From assembly GCA_964036195.1 (NCBI GenBank), contig OZ038457.1, forward strand, positions 16,581,147-16,645,146: DNA of 64,000 nt, given 5' to 3'. The notes below the pieces were generated by a model. The model saw nothing but the letters and a program-made list of their open reading frames with translations. It was not told where the DNA came from and ran no database searches. Origin of the DNA: Sphaerolaimus hirsutus. Taxonomy: Eukaryota > Nematoda > Chromadorea > Monhysterida > Sphaerolaimidae. This document shows, in pieces, positions 56,640 to 64,000 of the stretch. Both the position numbers and the translations under genes were made by a program. The stretch's first letter is position 1, and the number at the start of each line of letters is the position of its first letter.

Positions 56640-57870
56640 GGATGCTGGTGCCATGGTGCTCTCAAATGGCGCCAACGCCGGGTGCCATTCCAAGACTGGC
56701 GCAATTCCATCGCTTGCGCCAATTTTCCATCGTTGGTTCCACACGCGTGAAAATTCACGCCTGCATAATTTTATGAAAGGATATATTTATTGGCAATCAA
56801 ATCGTATCAAACTGCTGCCGCGTATTGTTGAACAATATTTGCACACCGTTTATCGCTGTTGGTGTAGTGAGAAAGCGACCATTTGTCGGATTTGAGCTTT
56901 TGAAATTTTTCACTCATGTACCGTACCTAAATACCGTATTTAAGAAACTAATACGCTATTACTTATTCGCTGGCTCCAATCCGGAATTTTAAATATGCTT
57001 CTGGGATTGATGTGTTTGATGAGTTAATTGAGCTAACTAAAATGTATTGTAAATCTAAAATTCTAAATGTATTCTAAAATGTAAAGTTCAATCAACTTCT
57101 AAATATTTATGTGTGAATGTCTCACTATACAATCACCAGGGGCTAAGTCTTCTCTGGAGGCTTTCATTAATGAGGTTTGACATTTACCAAAGCTTTTGAC
57201 AAATTTGTATGACATTTGCCACTACAATCTGTAGAGTGCTTGCTGCCACCACCTATACCTGTGGACTGTTATCTTGGGTAAAATACGGTATTCTTAATAC
57301 ATACCGGTATTTATAAAATTTCTCTATTGGCGGGTTGTTTCGTCCAGTATGATACATCGCTTTGGCAAAAAGCGACTGTGAAACCACTTTCATTCAATGG
57401 CTTTAACACATTTTAACTGCCTGTTTGCTGTCGTAAAGTAATATTGTTTGTCATTTGTGTGATCTATCCCCGTGTGTTTTAGCAAAAGTCAACCTTTAAT
57501 CTACGAACATTTGTCGTTCCGTGTGACACGCTAAAAAGATTTACAATTTACAAGAATACTTTGCCTGCGTGTGCAGTGTTCACCACGCAAACTTTGGTAC
57601 TTATCCTGATGGAATGGCGCCATCCCGCTTTCTTTATTTAAGGACGCCGGAGTGTACCGCGGCATGACGCTATTGGCACTTGGCGCGTGGCACCGTTTTT
57701 AATGGTATTTTACGCTTTGCTTCCTCTCAAACTGGCGCCAGAACTGGCATCATAATAATGCACTCTTTGATGAACGCCGTGAAGGCATTGGCGCTTGAAC
57801 TTTTTTTGTGCCGTTGGCGCTCGGCGTCAGATCTTGTGAATTTTTTTTGGCGCGTTTCCATCACTAGTAG
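56640..57870. repeat. GGCGCC-rich zone, possible diverged N- or E-type element
   Basis: Many TGGCGCC/GGCGCCA and TTGGCGC strings at 56650-56720 and 57610-57860 flank an AT-rich middle. The right part ends TTTCCATCACTA, resembling the family N terminus. The left end is not resolved. The open frame 57680-58117 is not recognised. Confidence 0.35.
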
Positions 57871-58257
57871 TCAAACAAATCACCACAAAGAGTGGCACCA
57901 AGCCAGATTTGCGAGTGAACGTAAAACAGCACCAATAACGATTTCATCTATTGCAGCACAATACTTCTTCTTGCAGCGTTTGCTTCCCTTCCAAAATAAG
58001 ATTTTTTTACGAATATGCGTTATTTTAGTATGGTGCTCTTCGCTTATTGAATTTTTTTCATTTGAAGCTAAACATTGTCGCCTGCGGGACAAATGTTCCA
58101 GGTGGCTGTACACATGATTGATTTTTTTGATGTCGATGTAAACTGTGCCAATAGTAATCAGACACACAAAAACTGACCGAGATGTCTGAACCGAAAATTA
58201 CGCCCCTATTTACCTGGTAAATATGCACTTTTTTAAACATATTTATACACATGTAGA

Positions 58258-59344
58258 CAGGGACGTATCCAGTATTTTTGAGCGGGGGGGGCTGCTTGTT
58301 TACGGAGCCCGGCGAACGGCCCTAAAATTTTTCCTATATAGGGACGGAAAGGTGTTTTGGCGCTAGCGCCATACAAAGTCGCCACGCCATGGCGCTATTG
58401 GCGTTGGCGCCAGCGCCAGAAATCGCTTTATATGTATGTAAATACGCATACATATACAGCAAAAGTGGCAAAAATGTGTTTATTTCGAAGGATATTGGTT
58501 TACGGGGACAGTTCCGCTGAAAATACAATGCATGGGGAAGAAATTGCGCGCTTGCGCGTAGGGTTGGCCGATGTTTTTTTTTAAACGTTTTTTTAAAAAA
58601 ACAACGTTTTTTTTAAAAAAAAAACATGACGTCCGAAATGTTTTTTTTAAAAAAACATCGGCCGAAATTTTTAGTACTAAGCACTAGGTATTTTGCAAAA
58701 TTTTTGCGCGCAAGCGCGCAATTTTACACACAAATTGACATTGGTGGTTGTTTTCATTGGTTTTGTGGCATTTTTAGTATCAAAACATCCATTTCTATGT
58801 GCTACCATGGGTGAATAAGCCGACATATGTTGCTGTAATATAGAATATTGAGGTAATGTGCTTCCATGTACCTCCACAGTGTGTAACTTCACTCCCAAAG
58901 TAACAACCTCCTTTTATAACCTTGTTTGATCACCATTCCCTGCCAAACTTTACCTGAAGTCACGAACATTCGACTATAAGGCGATATACGAACAATATGT
59001 TGACGAATAATGGATATTTTTGACACAAATCACCACTTATAATGCTATCCCATGGCTCCACAGCCATTATATGGTCATATTTAACATCACAGAGTATTGC
59101 CAGTGTCTGATATACCTATATATGTTGACACTAGGTCATATCTGGGAGCTTTTAAAAAAAAACGTTTTTTTAAACATCGAGTTAAAAAAAAACGTTTTTT
59201 TTTCAACCCTACTTGCGCGCAAAAATTTTTAGAAACATCGAAAAATATATAGGAAAAGTTGCATTTTTCGGGACTTTTTAGGTCTCACCCCGGGAAGGGG
59301 GGGGGCTGCAGCACCCCCGCCCCCCCCCCCTGGATACGTCCTTG
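58258..59344. mobile_element. Family E hAT-like MITE containing a nested A element
   Basis: CAGGGACGTATCCAG ... CTGGATACGTCCTTG with an exact 8-bp TSD CATGTAGA at 58250-58257 and 59345-59352. The A element 58559-59211 is inserted in its GCGCGCTTGCGCGC palindrome. Confidence 0.88.
58559..59211. mobile_element. Family A hAT-like MITE nested in an E element
   Basis: TAGGGTTGGCCGATG ... TTTTTCAACCCTA with an exact 8-bp TSD CTTGCGCG at 58551-58558 and 59212-59219. Confidence 0.88.
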
Positions 59345-59809
59345 CATGTAGATCCAAAAACTGTACGTATGTATACACAGAATCGCTTCATGTTAGTAAA
59401 TATGCATACTTGACAGCCAGGCTCCGTGCCAAAAATACGTAGTTTCTAAATCATCTGCCCAGTGCATGCAGCACTCACCTGAAAATGCCAACAATTATTG
59501 TATATTTTCATAACTACCTACATAAATATGTATAAAAACTACATAGCTACACAAATACCAATGTATTTCATTTTACGTGTTGTAAATTGCAATGCCGCAC
59601 TGAAGAGTGTGTTCCGTTTTTCATCCCTTACGGTTTACATGCTCACGTTTTTCATCTAAAATGCTCCATTTTACTTGCTGAAACGTACGGTTTTCAAGCC
59701 CCAGACATGTTTTTACATTTTAAATTTATGTGTCACTTTTCATGCCAGAGTATACCACTTTACGTGCCAAAGTATTACGGTTTACAAGCCACAAGCACGC
59801 CACTAAATA

Positions 59810-60141
59810 CCGTATTTCGTCTAATAGAACGGCGCCCTTCTCTTTTTTCAACAACTTTATACCCACCCTTCTATTGAAGATTGCCCGTCTATATTTTTCG
59901 TCATCTTTTCAGACATTTTCTTCAAATGTCAGCCAACATTGTACAGGGCATACTGAACAGTCTTTATTAAGCATCATTCAAAACAATTCATAGAAAATTT
60001 GAAAAGAACAATAACAACGATATCAAAAATTTTACTACCTACCTACCATACTAAATGATGGAACTGTCTGACATCAGCGCTTCCAGCAGTTTTACATGTA
60101 CCTTCTATTGGAGATGCCCTTCTATTAGAAGAAATACAGTA
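59810..60141. mobile_element. G-like element (CTTCTATTAGAAG subtype)
   Basis: TACCGTATTTCGTCTAATAG at the left and CCCTTCTATTAGAAGAAATA ending CAGTA at the right are inverted. A fragment of the same type lies at about 10350-10395 (CCCTTCTATTTGAAGAAATA, then CGGTAA). Confidence 0.5.
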
Positions 60142-61182
60142 TGCCACATTTCATGTAAAAGAGTAAATTAGAGCAAAACACACAACTTTGGCTTGAAAAG
60201 TGGCATACTCAAAGCAAGTAAAGTGTTAGGCCCCGTTTACACGGATTTTTCGTGACGACAAAAAATTGGTGTCGTCACGGACCTTTTTGCGATGAAAATT
60301 GAAATTATCACGCATGTGACAACAAATCGGCCTTGTCGTGGCATGACACAAATCAGCCTCGTTGACGCCGACAAGCAATTTTTTTGTTATCATGTACACC
60401 AGATGCTTTTTTCATACTCTGATGTGGCTATGTCATTGATGGGGCCATGTCCACACAATTTTTTGTTTTATTGTATGATGCATTAATGACATTTAGGTGA
60501 TGGCACCTGAAGAATGTCGTCACAAGCAAAGCACGTTCACAGCTTGTGACGACGATTTGGAAACGCATTTGACCAATTTGTCGGAAAGTTGTCGGAAAGC
60601 CTCGCTACCAAGGCTGATTTACATGATTCCGACAAAATTTTCAATTGTCTTTATCTCAGATATTTCACAACCGATTTCGACATATCAACATTCAAAATGA
60701 TCGGAACAACCTGTAGATTTCATTTTTGTGGTTGGATTAGTGATGTCTAAATTAGTTATGCCAATTTGACCCGACTTTGTCATACACCATAAAAAACATT
60801 TCGGCCATGCCCCCACATAGTTGAAACAAAAAGACTTCATATGCCAAAGAGTTTTTTTGAACATCCTTCTCTGATCAAAAGTTCTAGCAGTTCAAAGTTG
60901 CATTTTGCCAGAGTTGTGCAAATACTGGTATTTTTGGGAATCGTAAATGTAAATGTAAATACCTTTTCCAAATAAAAAGTATAAATACTAAAACGTAAGG
61001 TATTTTTAAAATACCAAGGAATATGTAAAAAAAACGTAAACATAAAAATTTTACGCACAGTATTTGCCATTGTGCTTTGGAAAATACCATTATTTTCACC
61101 TATATATTTATGGGTCAATCGCTCAATCTGCACCACTTTCTGTTATAAGTGTGGCCAAATACAACTATGCTGGTGATTCTGG

Positions 61183-61365
61183 GGGAGTCCCAGACATTGT
61201 AAAATGCCTTGTAAAATGTCAAATGGCATGTAAAGTGTCTAAAGTCATGCAAAATGCCCTGGAAGGTAGCAAATCTTAGCTATTTTGCTGGGCATTTTAC
61301 ATGAGTTTTGACATTTGCATGAAATTTACATTTTACAGGGCATCGTACTCAACCTAGGATTGGCA
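61183..61365. mobile_element. Family I palindromic MITE
   Basis: GGGAGTCCCAGACATTGTAA ... TTTTACAGGGCATCG and GGATTGGCA, a third copy of the palindrome found at 31541 and 32818. CTGG precedes it and CTAG follows. Confidence 0.6.
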
Positions 61366-61433
61366 CTAGAGCTTGCACTCGCCCTGCCAGTTTCATGTGC
61401 TACTCACAGTTGTTGCAAGTGCGTCATCGGAAT

Positions 61434-62475
61434 TAGCATTGAAAAAAATGACCGATTTTGAGAAAATATAATTAAATATTATCTCAGAAAATCTCTCAAG
61501 AAAAAAATATAATTAAATCTCTCAGGTGATTTTTGAAAATATAATTAAATCTCTGAGAAAATCTCTTTCAGTTCAAAAAAATTGCAGAAAATCTCTCAAC
61601 TTAAACCAAGTTATAATCATATTTCAAGGTGCTTGAACCATTAAGAGTAGATATTATGCAACATGTGTTGTTGAAGCGTTTCATTCACATTTTCAAATGC
61701 TAACAACTTCTACTGACATGACAGCACTCTTATAGAATACACCATGTTCACGTGCCCCACAGAATTTATCAGATGACTTTTGTCACCAAATTTTGGTAAC
61801 TTTATCTGCAAAGCATGCAGTCCTACATAGTGGTTAAAAACTTTTACTTTAACTCCAAAAATATGTATACTTGAGTACTGACTATATATGTATATATTTG
61901 CTCTGAAAAAGTACCAGTACTGCATGTGTGTAGTTTTTGCACCATGAGATGTCAACATAAACCTCTAATGTCCAATTTATGCTTCTTTTCTGGTAATCTC
62001 ATCCTGTTTGAACCCTACCAGTACTCATGCTTACATACACATTTTCAAAGTACTTGAGTACAGAAAATGTGTTTCAAATAGAACCTGATATTGTTTTTTT
62101 TTCAAGCCATAGAAGGGAAAACGGGGAGAGAAAACCATTAAAATAGCCAAAGGGAATTAGCCTAAATGGGCATAAAGGTACATAATAGTTAAAAATAGCT
62201 GATAATAGGCAAAAAGTACATGAAGTAGTGTATTTGAAGGTGTAAATGTGTTTAAGTTAGGAAATTGGTGATTTTGAGAAAAATTGTGGCAAAAGTTCTC
62301 AAAAATACTTACTTTTTAGAGAGATTTTCTCGGGAGATTTTCTAAATCAGAAAAAAATAAAATTAAATCTCTCTGGAAAATTGTGGAAAAAATATAAATC
62401 TCAGAAAATCTTATATTTTCTGAGATTTTCTGAGATTTTTTAAATATAAATCTCCCAGAGATTTTTTCAATGCTA
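61434..62475. mobile_element. Nested inverted-repeat element, TAGCATTGAAAAA ends
   Basis: TAGCATTGAAAAA ... TTTTTCAATGCTA with an exact 8-bp TSD ATCGGAAT at 61426-61433 and 62476-62483. Subterminal repeats of AAATCTCTC and GAGATTTTCT. The middle contains pieces of other repeats. Confidence 0.8.
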
Positions 62476-62999
62476 ATCGGAATTCATCACAAAAAAAATT
62501 AAAAACACAAGGCTCCACAAACAGACAAACAGATTTCTGTGTTCAGCATTCAAACACATTTATGAATATTTATGTACCCAGTATTCCATGTGTAAGTGCA
62601 AGCGTGCAGTCACTTTTTTCATACACCGCTTTTCTGTAGGTATACATGTTACGTTTATGCAAAAACGTAAGAATATTGTTGGCTGCAGGTGGTGCGGCCC
62701 ATTTGAACATGTGCACGTGTGAACGATCACAAGTTTTTTTTAAAATGTTTTCCCTAGTACCCAGGTATTTTGGTCAGGAAAACGTAACAAAATGTAATGG
62801 TATTTTTGGAAAACGTAAACGTAAATGTAACTATAAATACTCGAATAACCAGGTATTTCGGGTAAACGTAAATACGTTTTTCCAACTCTGCATTTTGCAC
62901 ATAACTGCATGACAAGCAGGGCTTCAGAAGTGCAGGGTGTCAGTGGTTCCCAATGGGGCATGGGTTGGAGGTAGGGCAGGGGTCTCCAATGGGGGTAAC

Positions 63000-63602
63000 T
63001 AGGGTTCAAACGGGATTGACTTTTCGGGATCGGGATCGGGATTCACTTTTTGAGATTTCGGGATCGGGATCGGGATTGGGGTTTCGGGATCGGGATCGGG
63101 ATTGGTATTTTGAGATTTCGGGATCGGGATCGGGATCGGGATTGGCCGGGATTGGGGTCACGGGATCGGGATCGGGATTGGCATTTTTTCGGGATCGGGA
63201 TTTGGATCTAGGGATAGCGATTTTCGTCACTGTTCTGGCATTCACAGTTGTTCTTAAAGGTCTCAAAACACTGTTGGATGCCAGAAAAGTGACATAAAAT
63301 GGACGCTGGGGGTTTGCGTTAACATTTATGCCTGCAAAAATGTCATTTTTTCACTTTTTATAATTTCCACCATTTTTTCCGGGATCGGGATCCCGGACTT
63401 GGGAGATTCTCGGGATCGGGATCGGGATTCGAAAGTTTTCGGGATCAGGATCGGGATTGGTATTTTTGGATTTCGGGATTGGGATCGGGATTGGGGTTTC
63501 GGGATCGGGATTGGGATCGGGACTGCTTAATCCCGGAATTTCACGGGATCCGGGATCGGGATTGGGATCCGGGATCGGGATCGGGATCCCGTTTGAACCC
63601 TA
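63000..63602. mobile_element. Family C hAT-like MITE, GGGATC core
   Basis: TAGGGTTCAAACGGGATTG ... GGATCCCGTTTGAACCCTA with an exact 8-bp TSD GGGGTAAC at 62992-62999 and 63603-63610. Collinear with 22685-23263 including the unique middle. It is inserted in a family B remnant (CAGGGGTCTCCAATGGGGG). Confidence 0.88.
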
Positions 63603-63690
63603 GGGGTAACCCCAATGGGATCTATTGTAACTTAATTAAAACACTATGGCCAACTTCACTTGAAGTCATGAATGTTCAGCAAAACCGATA

Positions 63691-64000
63691 TACTGTATTT
63701 CCTCGAAATACCCCCTTCCCTTCAAAATACCCCCAGGTGTTTTTGAGCTGAGGAAAAAATAAACCCCCTCGAAATACCCCTGTCTGGAATAATGTACATC
63801 ATGTATTCGATGTACATGATGTAATTATCGACGTGAGTTTGCATCGCTGGTTCACATTTTTTACTCTATGTTGTGTATAGATGTACGTTTATATGTCCCT
63901 ATATATCCTATTTGGACACGTTTATTACCACCGTTGTTGGGTAAGTAAAGCCGTATTCTACACTATGAATTTCACGAAATTTTCTGACAAAATAATAACC
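63691..64000. mobile_element. Family G element running off the window
   Basis: TACTGTATTTCCTCGAAATA with CCCCC at its start. The right end is beyond position 64000. Just before it (63630-63690) is a diverged family A piece ending CGATATAC. Confidence 0.5.

Larger units (their letters stand above)
60909..62890. mobile_element. hAT-like element, CAGAGTTG ends, with nested insertions
   Basis: CAGAGTTGTGCAAATACTGG ... GTTTTTCCAACTCTG with an exact 8-bp TSD CATTTTGC at 60901-60908 and 62891-62898. Subterminal AACGTAAA/TTTACGTT motifs. It contains a family I copy (about 61183-61365) and the element 61434-62475. Confidence 0.8.

Noticed and set aside
57680-58117. 145-codon open frame
   Set aside because: Starts in GGCGCC-rich repeat sequence, overlaps an equally long minus-strand frame, and matches no family I know.
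1-64000. CRISPR array, prokaryotic operon or viral genome
   Set aside because: Repeats are inverted-repeat transposons with TSDs, genes are spliced, and no regularly spaced short direct repeats with unique spacers are present.
1-64000. tRNA, rRNA or autonomous hAT transposase genes
   Set aside because: I saw no cloverleaf with the usual box A and B sequences, no rRNA core sequence, and no transposase frame by eye. Not a computed search.

Overview
The window is animal-type nuclear DNA. It carries two spliced, GC-rich protein genes in an AT-rich background that is saturated with short inverted-repeat transposons. There is no sign of operons, ribosome binding sites, CRISPR or prokaryotic genes. 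The long gene matches animal phosphatidylinositol 4-kinase alpha from end to end, so I infer an intron-rich metazoan, probably an invertebrate. I cannot name the phylum.

Layout. Positions 3-158 may hold the 3' end of another gene. 4241-11573 (minus strand) is a six-exon gene for a UBC9-like (SUMO) E2 with long tails at both ends. 11574-27098 is 15.5 kb of nested repeats between two genes that point away from each other. 27099-53883 (plus strand) is a complete PI4KA gene. I could model it as 42 exons with GT/AG junctions and a continuous reading frame of 2282 codons. Its introns range from 43 bp to over 2.5 kb, and the long ones are mostly made of transposons. 53884-64000 is again repeats only.

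Mobile elements. I found more than 20 insertions whose ends can be fixed by exact or near-exact 8-bp target-site duplications (TSDs) flanking TIRs of hAT type (YARNG ends: TAGGG, CAGGG, CAAGG, TAGTG, CAGAG). I call the families A (TAGGGTTGG), B (CAGGGGTCTCC and variants), C (TAGGGTTCAAACG), E (CAGGGACGTAGCC), F (TAGGGTGTCAAA) and N (TAGTGATGT). A separate group, G (CCGTATTTCCTCGAAATACC), sits between TA dinucleotides. I saw no hAT transposase gene, so all look non-autonomous.

Most striking points. Family C copies keep the same ends but carry different hexamer arrays in their cores (GGGATC, CGATAT or GGGACC). An F element in the last PI4KA intron carries a broken BEL/Pao reverse-transcriptase fragment. 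One short palindromic element appears to have landed in PI4KA coding sequence and is now removable as an intron. The E2-like protein carries SUMO-interacting-like motifs near both termini.
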